Notes under the pieces: model-generated | Databases searched by the model: none | What the model saw: only the letters and a program-made list of their open reading frames with translations | What the model was told of the DNA's origin: nothing | Made by a program: the position numbers and the translations under genes | In this document: positions 26,535-36,494 of the stretch, in pieces | How positions within the stretch are numbered: the first letter of the stretch is position 1 | Layout of the letters: every line of letters starts with the position of its first letter | Source of the DNA: UBA4408 sp002389785 | Lineage (GTDB): Bacteria > Bacteroidota > Bacteroidia > UBA4408 | Reading direction: 5' to 3' | Length of the DNA stretch: 64,000 bases | NCBI GenBank assembly: GCA_035438985.1 | Contig: DAORJK010000002.1 | Coordinates: 248,001 to 312,000 of the forward strand

Positions 26535-29432
26535 TTAACTATTCACTAATTCTTCAGTATAGCTTTCAATAGAAGGACATGAACAGATTAAATTTCTGTC
26601 ACCATACGCATTATCAACACGTCCAACGCTTGGCCAAAATTTATTTTCGGCAACCCATTTTAATGGATACACTGCTTTTTGACGTGAATAGCTGTGTTTC
26701 CAATTATCACTTGTTGCTTCTTTAGCAGTATGGGGAGAATTTTTCAACACATTATCATCAGCTGAAGCTACTCCACTTGCAATTTCATCAATTTCTTTTC
26801 GAATGCTGATCATGGCTTCACAAAAGCGATTCAATTCAGCCAACGATTCACTCTCAGTAGGTTCTACCATGATGGTATCGTGTACCGGAAAAGATACAGT
26901 AGGAGCGTGGAATCCATAATCCATCAATCGCTTGGCAATATCAGCAACTTCCACTTGTGCAGTTTTTTTGAAGTTAGCACAATCTAAAATCATTTCATGT
27001 GCACATCTTCCATTTTTACCGGTATACAAGGTAGCATAGTGATCCTTCAGGCATTCCTTGATGTAGTTCGCATTAAGAATGGCTATTTTGGTAGAATTGG
27101 TAACACCTTCGGCTCCCAACATTTTACAATAACCATAACTGATTAATAATATTAGAGAGCTTCCCCAAGGTGCCGCTGAAACTGCTTTAATACCTTTTGC
27201 TCCACCAGTTTTTACCAAAGGATGTGTTGGTAAAAAAGGAGCCAGGTGTGCAGCAACACCAATAGGTCCCATACCCGGACCACCGCCACCATGCGGAATT
27301 GCAAAGGTCTTGTGTAAATTTAAATGGCAAACATCTGCACCAATATTTCCGGGACTGGTTAGTCCAACTTGCGCATTCATATTCGCACCATCCATGTAAA
27401 CCTGCCCGCCATTTTTGTGAATTATGTCGGTAATTTCAATAATACCTTCCTCATACACACCATGCGTAGATGGATAAGTAACCATTAAGCACGATAAATT
27501 ATCTTTGTGTTGTTCGGCTTTTTGTTTTAAATCTGCCAAATCAATATTTCCTTTTTCATCACATTTAACCACTACTATTTGCATTCCAACCATAGCCGCA
27601 CTTGCAGGATTGGTACCATGTGCAGAAGACGGAATCAAGGCAATGGTACGATGTGTATCGCCACGAGAAATATGGTATTCACGTATTACCAGCAGTCCGG
27701 CATACTCACCTTGAGCTCCCGAATTTGGTTGAAACGACATGGCAGCAAAGCCGGTGATTTCGCACAAGGTTTTTTCAAGTTCTTTAAATACTTCCTGATA
27801 ACCCAAAGTTTGATCGATGGGAGCGAAAGGATGCAGATTGGCAAATTCGTTCCAGCGCAAAGGATATAACTCAGAAACTGCATTTAGTTTCATGGTACAC
27901 GAACCCAACGAAATCATGCTATGCGTAAGCGATAAGTCCTTATTTTCTAAGCGCTTAATGTAACGCATTAATTCGGTTTCGCTATGGTAAGTTGAAAATA
28001 CCGGATGAGTTAAGTAGGCCGATTTACGCGCTAATTCAGAACTTTCAATGAAGGAAGCCTGAGTAGTTACTTGGCTTGAATTTAATGTAACTGCTGTCTT
28101 TTTTGAAGCCTGTGCAAAAAGCGAAACTATTACCGATAGGTCATTAACACTGGTGGTTTCATCCAAGGTAATGCACACATGTTTAGTATCGGGATACCTA
28201 AAATTTAGTTGTTGGTCATTTGACAATTTAGTCAATTGCTCTACAGTAATTTCATTAGGAAGAACAATGCAAAGTGTATCAAAATAAAGATTGTTTTCTA
28301 GTGTAAAACCTAGTTTTTTTAATTCAGCGCCTAGCAAACAAGTTAATTTATGCACTTCGTTTGCGATGTTGCGAATTCCATCCGGACCATGATATACGGC
28401 ATACATGCTGGCCATAATAGCAAGCAATGCTTGAGCTGTACAAATGTTTGAAGTGGCTTTATCGCGACGGATGTGTTGTTCACGTGTTTGAAGCGCCATA
28501 CGCAAAGCACTATTTCCGGCTGAATCTAGCGATACACCAATGATTCTTCCGGGTATAATTCGTTTAAACTCTTCCTTGCAAGCAAAATATGCAGCATGTG
28601 GACCTCCATATCCAAGCGGAACACCAAAACGTTGTGAATTTCCTACCACCACATCAGCGCCCCATTCTCCGGGAGGACTCAATAGCGCTAAACTCAATAA
28701 ATCGGCAGCTACAACAACGGAGGCTTGATGTTCATGAGCCTTCGCCACAAAGTCTTTGTACGAATTTACCTTCCCATTCATTTCGGGATATTGTACTATA
28801 GCACCAAAAATTTCGTTGCTAAAAGTAAAGGTGTTGTAGTCACCAATAATTAGTTCAATACCAAGGGGTGCCGAGCGAGTTTGAAGCAAGGCGATGGTTT
28901 GCGGATAACAAGCATCCGACACAAAAAACTTTTTTACATCTCTTTTAACAGCATCGCGCGAACGATTGTTGTAAAACATTATCATCGCTTCAGCAGCAGC
29001 AGTGGCTTCATCCAGCAAGGAGGCATTGGCAATTTCCATCGCTGTTAAATCCATGATCATGGTTTGAAAATTGAGCAAGGCTTCCAATCTTCCTTGTGCA
29101 ATCTCAGCTTGATAAGGTGTATAAGCAGTGTACCAACCCGGATTTTCAAAAATGTTTCGCTGAATAGGAGGAGGTACAACACAATTGTTATATCCTAATC
29201 CAAGATACGATTTGTAAACTTTATTTTTTTGGGCCGATTTTTTTAATTCGGTAAGGTATTCATATTCGTTTTGCGCAGGTGGCAGATTAAGCGGTTTTTT
29301 TAAGCGAATTGCTGCCGGTATAGTTTCATCAATTAGGGCATCAAGACTAGCTGCTCCAATTTTTGAAAGCATTATTGCTTGTTCATTTTTATTAGGTCCG
29401 ATATGACGGAATTCGAATTTGTTGTGTGACAT
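26535..29432 (-). CDS. gcvP: Glycine dehydrogenase (decarboxylating), P protein
   Basis: This 965-residue enzyme is the pyridoxal-phosphate subunit of the glycine cleavage system, a single-chain form combining both halves (usual length about 950-960). The cofactor lysine is in HLNLHKTFAIPHGGGG (Lys708), and the glycine-rich loop GGPGMGPIG follows. The N-terminal half has the conserved FRHIGP and GLGYNNCVVPPPIQRN. It lies ahead of msrB on the minus strand and upstream of no other gcv gene, so the T, H and L proteins are encoded elsewhere. The predicted -7 box at 29468-29475 gives a leader of about 30 bases. Confidence 0.98.
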   Translation of the reverse strand: MSHNKFEFRHIGPNKNEQAIMLSKIGAASLDALIDETIPAAIRLKKPLNLPPAQNEYEYLTELKKSAQKNKVYKSYLGLGYNNCVVPPPIQRNIFENPGWYTAYTPYQAEIAQGRLEALLNFQTMIMDLTAMEIANASLLDEATAAAEAMIMFYNNRSRDAVKRDVKKFFVSDACYPQTIALLQTRSAPLGIELIIGDYNTFTFSNEIFGAIVQYPEMNGKVNSYKDFVAKAHEHQASVVVAADLLSLALLSPPGEWGADVVVGNSQRFGVPLGYGGPHAAYFACKEEFKRIIPGRIIGVSLDSAGNSALRMALQTREQHIRRDKATSNICTAQALLAIMASMYAVYHGPDGIRNIANEVHKLTCLLGAELKKLGFTLENNLYFDTLCIVLPNEITVEQLTKLSNDQQLNFRYPDTKHVCITLDETTSVNDLSVIVSLFAQASKKTAVTLNSSQVTTQASFIESSELARKSAYLTHPVFSTYHSETELMRYIKRLENKDLSLTHSMISLGSCTMKLNAVSELYPLRWNEFANLHPFAPIDQTLGYQEVFKELEKTLCEITGFAAMSFQPNSGAQGEYAGLLVIREYHISRGDTHRTIALIPSSAHGTNPASAAMVGMQIVVVKCDEKGNIDLADLKQKAEQHKDNLSCLMVTYPSTHGVYEEGIIEITDIIHKNGGQVYMDGANMNAQVGLTSPGNIGADVCHLNLHKTFAIPHGGGGPGMGPIGVAAHLAPFLPTHPLVKTGGAKGIKAVSAAPWGSSLILLISYGYCKMLGAEGVTNSTKIAILNANYIKECLKDHYATLYTGKNGRCAHEMILDCANFKKTAQVEVADIAKRLMDYGFHAPTVSFPVHDTIMVEPTESESLAELNRFCEAMISIRKEIDEIASGVASADDNVLKNSPHTAKEATSDNWKHSYSRQKAVYPLKWVAENKFWPSVGRVDNAYGDRNLICSCPSIESYTEELVNS

Positions 29433-29760
29433 TGAGAGCTAAATTTGCTGTTAATAATTTTGGAGCACAAATGTAAGATTTATTGTGCTATTGTTGAACC
29501 TAATTTTCGTGTTATTTAACAGATAAATGGGTGAATTGTTTTGGCATCACAATTTTGTAATTGACAACAGCAATTGCTTGAAAGTGTTTTAACTGACGCA
29601 CTATTAAAACGAAGTAATTTCTTTAGAATAGAACTTAGCAGTAACTGGTAACTGAGATTGTTTTTTTTAAGAAAACCCAATTAAACAGTACGCGAATAAT
29701 TATGCTGTATTAATGATTGTTTTTAAATTTCTATTGATTTCCTAAGCAAGAGAAATTAAT
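29433..29760. other. Space between gcvP and icmF with a gcvP promoter candidate
   Basis: The minus-strand sequence TACATTTG (29475-29468) matches the -7 consensus and is the only clear signal. No gene, riboswitch (in particular no glycine-type tandem aptamer) or strong terminator was seen in the rest. Confidence 0.45.
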
Positions 29761-32700
29761 TTACATATTCCTACGATACTGTCCACCCACCTCAAACAAA
29801 GCATTGGTTATTTGACCCAAGGAACAATATTTAGCAGCTTCCATGATGCTGTTAAAGATGTTTTTATTTTGAATGGCAGTTGTTTGCAAATCACGCAAAA
29901 GTTGTGGCGATTTATCAGAATAAGCACGCTGAAGATTTTGTAACATGCTTATTTGGTAAGCTTTTTCTTCTTCAGTTGCACGTATCACCTCGGCCGGCAA
30001 TACGGTTGGCGATCCTTTACTCGATAAAAAAGTATTAACTCCAACAATAGGAAACTCTCCGTTGTGTTTTAAGGTTTCGTAGTACAAACTTTCTTCTTGA
30101 ATTTTTCCGCGCTGATACATGGTTTCCATGGCACCTAATACACCGCCTCTTTCATTAATTTTATCAAACTCCATCAATACTGCCTCCTCTACCAGGTCGG
30201 TCAATTCTTCAATAATAAATGAACCTTGCAAGGGATTTTCATTCTTCGCAAGTCCTAATTCACGGTTAATAATTAATTGAATGGCCATGGCTCTTCTTAC
30301 GCTTTCTTCAGTAGGAGTAGTTATTGCCTCATCGTAAGCATTGGTATGTAAGGAATTACAATTATCATAAATCGCATACAATGCCTGCAAGGTTGTACGT
30401 ATATCGTTAAAATCAATTTCCTGAGCATGCAACGATCGGCCACTTGTTTGTATATGGTACTTGAGCATTTGCGAACGCTCGTTCGCATTGTACTTTAATT
30501 TCATAGCCTTGGCCCAAATTCGGCGAGCCACACGCCCAATTACCGCATATTCGGGATCTATACCATTGCTAAAGAAAAACGATAAGTTCGGTGCAAATTT
30601 ATTGATGTCCATGCCACGACTTACGTAGTATTCAACATAAGTAAATCCGTTACTTAAAGTTAATGCAAGTTGTGTAATAGGGTTGGCGCCGGCTTCAGCA
30701 ATGTGGTAACCACTGATTGAAACCGAATAAAAATTACGAATGTTTTTTTGAATAAAATATTCCTGCATGTCACCCATCAATCGAAGCGCAAATTCAGTAC
30801 TGAAAATACAGGTATTCTGAGCCTGATCCTCTTTTAAAATATCGGCTTGAACCGTACCGCGCACTGCCATCAAGGTTTCGGTTTTTATTTTTTCGTACAC
30901 CTCAGCAGGTAATACCTGATCACCGGTTACACCCAATAACATCAAGCCCAATCCATCATTGCCATGCGGAAGCTCGCCTTGGTATTTTGGAGCAGTACGT
31001 TTTTGGGCTTTAAAAATTGCATCCATTTTTTTAGCAACTTCTTTCTCGAGCCCGTTTTGTTTGATGTAAATTTCGCACTGCTGATCAATGGCAGCATTCA
31101 TAAAAAATCCGGTTAATATTGCAGCCGGGCCATTTATGGTCATACTTACCGAAGTGCTGGCACTTGCCAAATTAAATCCGGAATACAATTTTTTTGCATC
31201 GTCTAAACAACAAATCGAAACACCTGAATTTCCAACCTTACCATAAATATCCGGGCGTTGATCAGGGTCTTGTCCGTATAAGGTAACGCTGTCGAAGGCA
31301 GTGCTCAAGCGCTTTGCAGGCAATCCGGTACTTACATAATGAAAGCGTTTGTTGGTTCGTTCCGGTCCACCTTCTCCGGCAAACATACGTGCAGGATCTT
31401 CTCCTTCTCGCTTAAATGGGAAAACTCCTGAAGTATAGGGAAATTCACCCGGAACATTTTCTTGCAAACTCCAACGAAGTATATCTCCCCATGCTTCATA
31501 ACGCGGTGTAGCAACTTTTGGAATTTGTGTATGGGCTAGCGATTCGTAGTGAGTTTTAATTTTAAGTTCCTTATCACGCACTTTAAAAATAAAATACTCG
31601 TTTTTGTAAGCCTGTATTTTTTCTTTCCAGTTTTCAAGCAACTTTTTATTTTGACCGCTTAAATTTAATTCGAGCGATGCAGTCTTTGCGTTCAACAAGT
31701 CAATTGTTTTTGCTTCTTCACTATTGTTTACCTGCATCAGCGACTTACTAAGTTGCAAGGCATACAATTGATTCGCAATAGTACTTTGTTCATTTACCCA
31801 TTTATCGTAGGCACGATTGTTTTCTGAAATCTCTGATAAGTAGCGAGTACGGTTAGGTGGGATGATGTAAATTTTTTCGCTCATTTCATCCGTTACCTTA
31901 AAACCGGAGGTTAGGTCAGCACCGGTTTTCTCAACCAGTTTGTCCATAATGGCTTTGTATAATTTATTCATTCCGGGATCGTTAAATTGGGAAGCTATTG
32001 TTCCAAAAACCGGAATTTTTTCATCGTCTACCTCCCACAATTGATGATTGCGCTTGTATTGTTTTTTCACATCGCGCAAAGCATCTAAGGCTCCTCTTTT
32101 ATCAAATTTATTAAGGGCAATTATGTCGGCGAAATCAAGCATGTCAATTTTCTCTAGCTGAGTGGCAGCGCCATATTCAGGCGTCATTACATACAAGCTC
32201 ATATCGCTGTGCTCAATAATTTCGGTATCACTTTGTCCAATACCTGAAGTTTCAAGCAATATCAAATCAAAATCGGCAGCTTTAACGATATCTACCGCTT
32301 CCTTTACATATTTGCTAAGTGCCAAATTGCTTTGTCGTGTTGCCAATGAACGCATGTAAACCCGTTCGTTGCGAATAGCATTCATACGTATGCGGTCGCC
32401 TAAGAGCGCTCCTCCCGTTTTGCGTTTACTGGGATCTACCGAAATAATGGCAATGGTTTTTTTATCAAAATCGATTAAGAAACGACGCACCAATTCATCC
32501 ACAAGCGACGATTTTCCGGCTCCTCCGGTTCCGGTAATTCCTAAAACCGGAGTTCTGGTTTTGGACTGTAATTTTTTTACTTCCGCAAGTATGGTAGCAG
32601 ATTCTTCATAAAAGTTCTCAGCCGCCGAAATTAATCTTCCAAGCGATTTAGCATCCTTTTTCTTCAAAAGCTTCAGCTCTCCATTTAAGTTTGCACCGGT

Positions 32701-33138
32701 TGGGAAATCGCATTTTTGAAGCATGTCGTTAATCATGCCTTGCAGTCCCATTGAACGTCCATCATCGGGCGAATAAATTCGAGCTATACCATAAGCCTGT
32801 AATTCTTCAATTTCTGAAGGAAGTATTACTCCACCGCCACCACCAAATATGCGTATATGCTCACAGCCTTTCTCTTTCAACAAGTCATACATGTATTTAA
32901 AATACTCCACATGCCCACCTTGGTAGCTGGTCATGGCAATGGCATTGGCATCTTCTTGAATAGCGCAATTTACCACCTCGCTCACACTGCGGTCGTGCCC
33001 AAGGTGTATTACTTCGGCACCACTGCTTTGTATGATTCTGCGCATAATATTGATGGAGGCATCGTGCCCGTCGAACAAAGAAGCGGCGGTAACAATTCGG
33101 ATTTTATTTTTGGCTGTATAAGGTGCTTGTGCGATCAT
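29761..33138 (-). CDS. icmF: Fused isobutyryl-CoA mutase (IcmF)
   Basis: This 1125-residue protein joins three parts: an N-terminal B12-binding domain (SLFDGHDASI with cobalt ligand His25), a G-protein chaperone of the MeaI type (P-loop GITGTGGAGKSS at about 201-212, then ISVDPS and ALNKFDKRG) and a C-terminal mutase barrel (from about 560). The barrel contains VFPFKREGEDPARMFAGEGG, the signature of IcmF rather than methylmalonyl-CoA mutase. IcmF interconverts isobutyryl-CoA and n-butyryl-CoA (and some relatives isovaleryl/pivalyl-CoA) using adenosylcobalamin, with the built-in GTPase loading or repairing the cofactor. It stands alone. The substrate range should not be called more narrowly from this sequence. 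Confidence 0.93.
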   Translation of the reverse strand: MIAQAPYTAKNKIRIVTAASLFDGHDASINIMRRIIQSSGAEVIHLGHDRSVSEVVNCAIQEDANAIAMTSYQGGHVEYFKYMYDLLKEKGCEHIRIFGGGGGVILPSEIEELQAYGIARIYSPDDGRSMGLQGMINDMLQKCDFPTGANLNGELKLLKKKDAKSLGRLISAAENFYEESATILAEVKKLQSKTRTPVLGITGTGGAGKSSLVDELVRRFLIDFDKKTIAIISVDPSKRKTGGALLGDRIRMNAIRNERVYMRSLATRQSNLALSKYVKEAVDIVKAADFDLILLETSGIGQSDTEIIEHSDMSLYVMTPEYGAATQLEKIDMLDFADIIALNKFDKRGALDALRDVKKQYKRNHQLWEVDDEKIPVFGTIASQFNDPGMNKLYKAIMDKLVEKTGADLTSGFKVTDEMSEKIYIIPPNRTRYLSEISENNRAYDKWVNEQSTIANQLYALQLSKSLMQVNNSEEAKTIDLLNAKTASLELNLSGQNKKLLENWKEKIQAYKNEYFIFKVRDKELKIKTHYESLAHTQIPKVATPRYEAWGDILRWSLQENVPGEFPYTSGVFPFKREGEDPARMFAGEGGPERTNKRFHYVSTGLPAKRLSTAFDSVTLYGQDPDQRPDIYGKVGNSGVSICCLDDAKKLYSGFNLASASTSVSMTINGPAAILTGFFMNAAIDQQCEIYIKQNGLEKEVAKKMDAIFKAQKRTAPKYQGELPHGNDGLGLMLLGVTGDQVLPAEVYEKIKTETLMAVRGTVQADILKEDQAQNTCIFSTEFALRLMGDMQEYFIQKNIRNFYSVSISGYHIAEAGANPITQLALTLSNGFTYVEYYVSRGMDINKFAPNLSFFFSNGIDPEYAVIGRVARRIWAKAMKLKYNANERSQMLKYHIQTSGRSLHAQEIDFNDIRTTLQALYAIYDNCNSLHTNAYDEAITTPTEESVRRAMAIQLIINRELGLAKNENPLQGSFIIEELTDLVEEAVLMEFDKINERGGVLGAMETMYQRGKIQEESLYYETLKHNGEFPIVGVNTFLSSKGSPTVLPAEVIRATEEEKAYQISMLQNLQRAYSDKSPQLLRDLQTTAIQNKNIFNSIMEAAKYCSLGQITNALFEVGGQYRRNM

Positions 33139-33486
33139 TTAAGGCTGTTATATAATTGAGACAAAGATAAAAATTCAACGCTATTTTTTTGAGCTAAAAT
33201 AGTGGTGATTCTTTTCTTATTTCAACCAAAAATGGCAGGCATTAATACTTCTACTGGCGTGAAGCTACCTTTAGTTGGCGTTTGGAACACCCAACTATCC
33301 ATACTTCCAAATGTTTTTTTAAGGTACAAATGTTTGTTAGCAGTGCAAAAACTAATTAAAGCTCTGCTTAGCAGTCAATAAATCGCTTTACAATGAACAC
33401 GTCTAAGCAAATTTCTGGTAGCTGCTGTTTCCTCATCTGCGCCAAACACAGTTAAGTCTTTATTAAGATATTCAAACTATTAAGTT
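33139..33486. other. Intergenic space upstream of icmF
   Basis: A -7-like box TATCTTTG on the minus strand (33169-33162) precedes icmF. Bases 33231-33311 include an AGTTGG/CCAACT inverted pair and a 26-codon minus-strand frame (starting MDSWVFQTPTKGSFTP) that resembles a spurious reading frame I recall being repeated in other Bacteroidota spacers; only a search could show this. No gene was identified in the rest. Confidence 0.35.
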
Positions 33487-35094
33487 TTACTCACTAATTA
33501 TTAATTTTTCTATCGCACAATATTTACCATCAAAAACAAAGTTAAGGGAGTAAATACCATTAGAAAGCTTGATTCGATTAGATAGGTCAATGTTTTGTTT
33601 TCCCTTTGATAAATTATCGAAGTTTTTATTAAAAATAATTTTACCATTAATATCTGTTATGAATAGATCAAGATCACTTTCGTAAGGTAAATCAATGCTT
33701 AAATTAATAGTAGATTTTGAAGGATTTGGAAAGACGGAAACTCTAATAGGGTTTTCCCCATTTAATGGTTTTAACCCGGTAAATTGACTTTTTACTAACC
33801 AAACTTCATAGATAGTATTATGTGCGTTTGTTACTGATGTTTGGTTTGCCGTAAAAGGATTAATCTGAGGACTATAAATACCACCATAGATGTGCCCAAC
33901 TAGAACTGAATCAGCTATTATGCTCGAGAGTTTTATTATTTCTGATTTAAAATGTGGAATAGTATGATTCGGAATAAATTCTGAACTAGCACCAATAAGA
34001 GCGGGCATTTCAGATGAAAATACATTCTCTTGCAAGTTTCCGTTAGCATCGCGAGAAACACGACTAATGGTTTTTACAAAAGGAACATTATTGTCTTGAG
34101 TTAAGACATTATTAATATATGAGTATTGACTCATGCCACCAAAAAAAATCGAGTGCATGGTATTATTAACGCTATCATAAAGTGCAGTTTTGGCAGAATG
34201 ATAATTACTTAAATACTGATTAAAACTTGGTTGTGGTATATGACCACTAGCTTTTATATCTACTGGGTATAAAAACGGGAGATTTACATTAATTTGAAAA
34301 ACACCAGAAGAAATAGTATATCCTTCTTCTCCATTTGGGAAAATTTGTGGTACAAGGTTATAATCACGACGATGAAGGTGAACTTGATCTGTTGTCAAAG
34401 TGTAGTTTGAATAGCTTAATTGAGTACCTGAATTATTTATATTAAACTTTTTTATTCCATCAACATAAGTTTGAGTGTAAGTAGGATTTCCCATAGGATT
34501 GTATCGACCGTCAAATCGATGTCCTCCTACTAAAAAGAATGTATTACCAATTTTTCCTAGTTGTCCACCATTTACAGCAAAATTTTGATCAGTAATTTGT
34601 TTAAAATAGGGAGTAATTGAAGTTGAATTTGTGATAGCCGTTATTAAACCACTTACTGAAATGGAAGTCAAGTTCGGGTAAGTTATGTGGTCAAGTGCTG
34701 TATTACTGTATCCGTAGCCACCAATAATATAAAGAGTGTCATTATCTTGATAGAAATTCATATTTGTTGACTGCAATTGTTCCTTAAGTCCAATTGCAAG
34801 TGAATTAACCGAAGCTGACCAAAATTGTTGCGTATTAATGTCTATAACGTAAATATCGCTGTTATTGCTTGCTGCTGGAAAAGCATTAAATGGTTGACGA
34901 GCGTGCAAACCATCTTTTCTACCACCAATAACTAACCATTTTCCACCTGATTGTCCAACAACAAAAGAATGTAGGCCTGGAAGATTTGTTACTGTTACAG
35001 GTTTTAATTTTACAGAATAGTTAAACGGAATTTGTTGTGCAAATCCGAAGGTTGTCATTAAAATTGTGAGGAATAAAATGCTTAGCTGTTTCAT
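33487..35094 (-). CDS. Secreted Kelch-like beta-propeller with T9SS sorting domain
   Basis: This 535-residue protein has a signal peptide (to about FGFAQQ), a beta-propeller core of Kelch-like repeats (WLVIGGRKDGLH, YIIGGYGYSNT, FFLVGGHRFDG, IFFGGMSQY) from about residue 35 to 440, and a C-terminal T9SS sorting domain (VFPNPSKSTINLS, later GIYSLNFVFDG). It is therefore exported to the surface. Propellers of this type bind proteins or sugars or act as sialate-type enzymes, but no catalytic residue was recognised. It stands alone, with a -7-like box TAAATTTG at 35118-35111 on the minus strand just upstream of its ATG. Confidence 0.85.
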   Translation of the reverse strand: MKQLSILFLTILMTTFGFAQQIPFNYSVKLKPVTVTNLPGLHSFVVGQSGGKWLVIGGRKDGLHARQPFNAFPAASNNSDIYVIDINTQQFWSASVNSLAIGLKEQLQSTNMNFYQDNDTLYIIGGYGYSNTALDHITYPNLTSISVSGLITAITNSTSITPYFKQITDQNFAVNGGQLGKIGNTFFLVGGHRFDGRYNPMGNPTYTQTYVDGIKKFNINNSGTQLSYSNYTLTTDQVHLHRRDYNLVPQIFPNGEEGYTISSGVFQINVNLPFLYPVDIKASGHIPQPSFNQYLSNYHSAKTALYDSVNNTMHSIFFGGMSQYSYINNVLTQDNNVPFVKTISRVSRDANGNLQENVFSSEMPALIGASSEFIPNHTIPHFKSEIIKLSSIIADSVLVGHIYGGIYSPQINPFTANQTSVTNAHNTIYEVWLVKSQFTGLKPLNGENPIRVSVFPNPSKSTINLSIDLPYESDLDLFITDINGKIIFNKNFDNLSKGKQNIDLSNRIKLSNGIYSLNFVFDGKYCAIEKLIISE

Positions 35095-35337
35095 GGTCTT
35101 AATTTATTGTCAAATTTAGATATAACAGAAAATTGACTCTGTAACAATTGTTACTAAGACCGTTTAATTCTTGTGAAATTTTTTCTGTCGGAATGATCAT
35201 ATTCAACTGAAAACTTTATCATGTAAAGTTGTCTTGGCGCATTTGGGGGTACTTGATGTAAACACCTATATTACTTCGCTTTTAAGAGGGCTGGGTAGAA
35301 ATTTTTAGATGCGACATAGATTGGCGTTATGCGAACT

Positions 35338-35345
35338 TAGTTTTG
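35338..35345 (+). promoter_or_regulatory. Predicted -7 box of the AAA ATPase / WYL pair
   Basis: TAGTTTTG fits TAnnTTTG and lies 22 bases before the ATG. The only TTG upstream is 14 bases away, closer than the usual 17-23. Confidence 0.4.
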
Positions 35346-35367
35346 CATCAAACTTAATACAAGCACA

Positions 35368-36447
35368 ATGGAAAATGTAACCTTACACACAGCCGTTCCG
35401 CAACAAAGCGTTGATAGCAGCATTATTAATTCATTAGACAACCGAGGCGAATTAGCGATTAAAAAATTATTTACTTGTTACTTTAATGAACTTCCCAGTC
35501 AATGTCAGGTAACCAATATGAAGGGAATTCAACTGGCCAATGAACTTTGCGATTTTTACAAAGAGTTTATCATCCGGATTATACATGATAGCGATTATGA
35601 TGCGCGACAACGAAATGGCTTTTTCCCACAAAAAATAGTTTTGTTTACAACCGGCGAAATGATAGTTGCCAGCTCCAACAGTTTTACTTATTTGTATAAA
35701 AGAGAAGAGTTACTCAGTGAAAAATATATTAAAGACGAAGCACATCGCCTCTGCATTTCAACTGCCAAGCTTCCCAGTGTTCAATTAATTACTGCAGGCG
35801 AATTTGGGTTAGAATTAAACAGCTTCGATATTGGTGCAACCAAAGTTGATTTAGATAAAAACTACAACAACAATTTAGCAAGTTTTGATACTGAATTTAT
35901 TAGCGCGCTCAACGATACTTCCAAACGCGGCTTGCATTTTTTGTATGGAAAACCGGGGACCGGAAAAACCAATTATTTGCGGCACATTATTTCATCTATT
36001 AAGAAGGATGTTATTTTCATTCCATCCGGTATGGCTGAATCGCTTTCGGATCCTGGATTTATTAACATGTTGGTGACACAAGCACGTGGTCAGGTTTTAA
36101 TTATTGAAGATGCTGAAAAAGCTATAGTTGCCCGCGAATCAAGTCAAAATACAGCTGTTTCAACTTTGCTGAACATTTCAGATGGTTTGCTAAGTGATAT
36201 TTTGAACATGCAAATCATCTGCACTTTCAATACCGATATAAAAAATGTAGATGCAGCTTTGCTTCGCCCGGGTCGCTTACTTACCAAGTATGAATTTAAT
36301 GAACTTGACGTGGTAAAAGCGAATGCATTAAGCAAAAATCTTGGTTTCAATCGTGTTTACAATCATCCGGTATCCTTGTCTGAAATATACAGCAACCGCG
36401 AAACACAAATTATTTCATTGCAAACTAAAAAAGCTGTTGGATTTTAA
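35368..36447 (+). CDS. AAA ATPase with unassigned N-terminal domain
   Basis: This 359-residue protein has an unrecognised N-terminal region of about 185 residues and a C-terminal AAA module: Walker A YGKPGTGKT (Lys200), Walker B VLIIEDAE, a sensor 1 IICTFNTD and arginine finger RPGRL. The fold around the nucleotide site resembles Bcs1-like AAA proteins, which remodel protein complexes, but the N-terminus is not Bcs1. No signal peptide or membrane helix is seen, so it is cytoplasmic. The WYL regulator follows after 47 bases on the same strand, suggesting a two-gene unit. The substrate is unknown. Confidence 0.8.
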   Translation: MENVTLHTAVPQQSVDSSIINSLDNRGELAIKKLFTCYFNELPSQCQVTNMKGIQLANELCDFYKEFIIRIIHDSDYDARQRNGFFPQKIVLFTTGEMIVASSNSFTYLYKREELLSEKYIKDEAHRLCISTAKLPSVQLITAGEFGLELNSFDIGATKVDLDKNYNNNLASFDTEFISALNDTSKRGLHFLYGKPGTGKTNYLRHIISSIKKDVIFIPSGMAESLSDPGFINMLVTQARGQVLIIEDAEKAIVARESSQNTAVSTLLNISDGLLSDILNMQIICTFNTDIKNVDAALLRPGRLLTKYEFNELDVVKANALSKNLGFNRVYNHPVSLSEIYSNRETQIISLQTKKAVGF

Positions 36448-36494
36448 AAATTGACAATCAGTTAAATTGTTTCATTTTTGCAAAAAAAAATACC

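Noticed and set aside
29433..29760. Glycine riboswitch upstream of gcvP
   Set aside because: No tandem aptamer with the conserved GGAGAG cores is visible.
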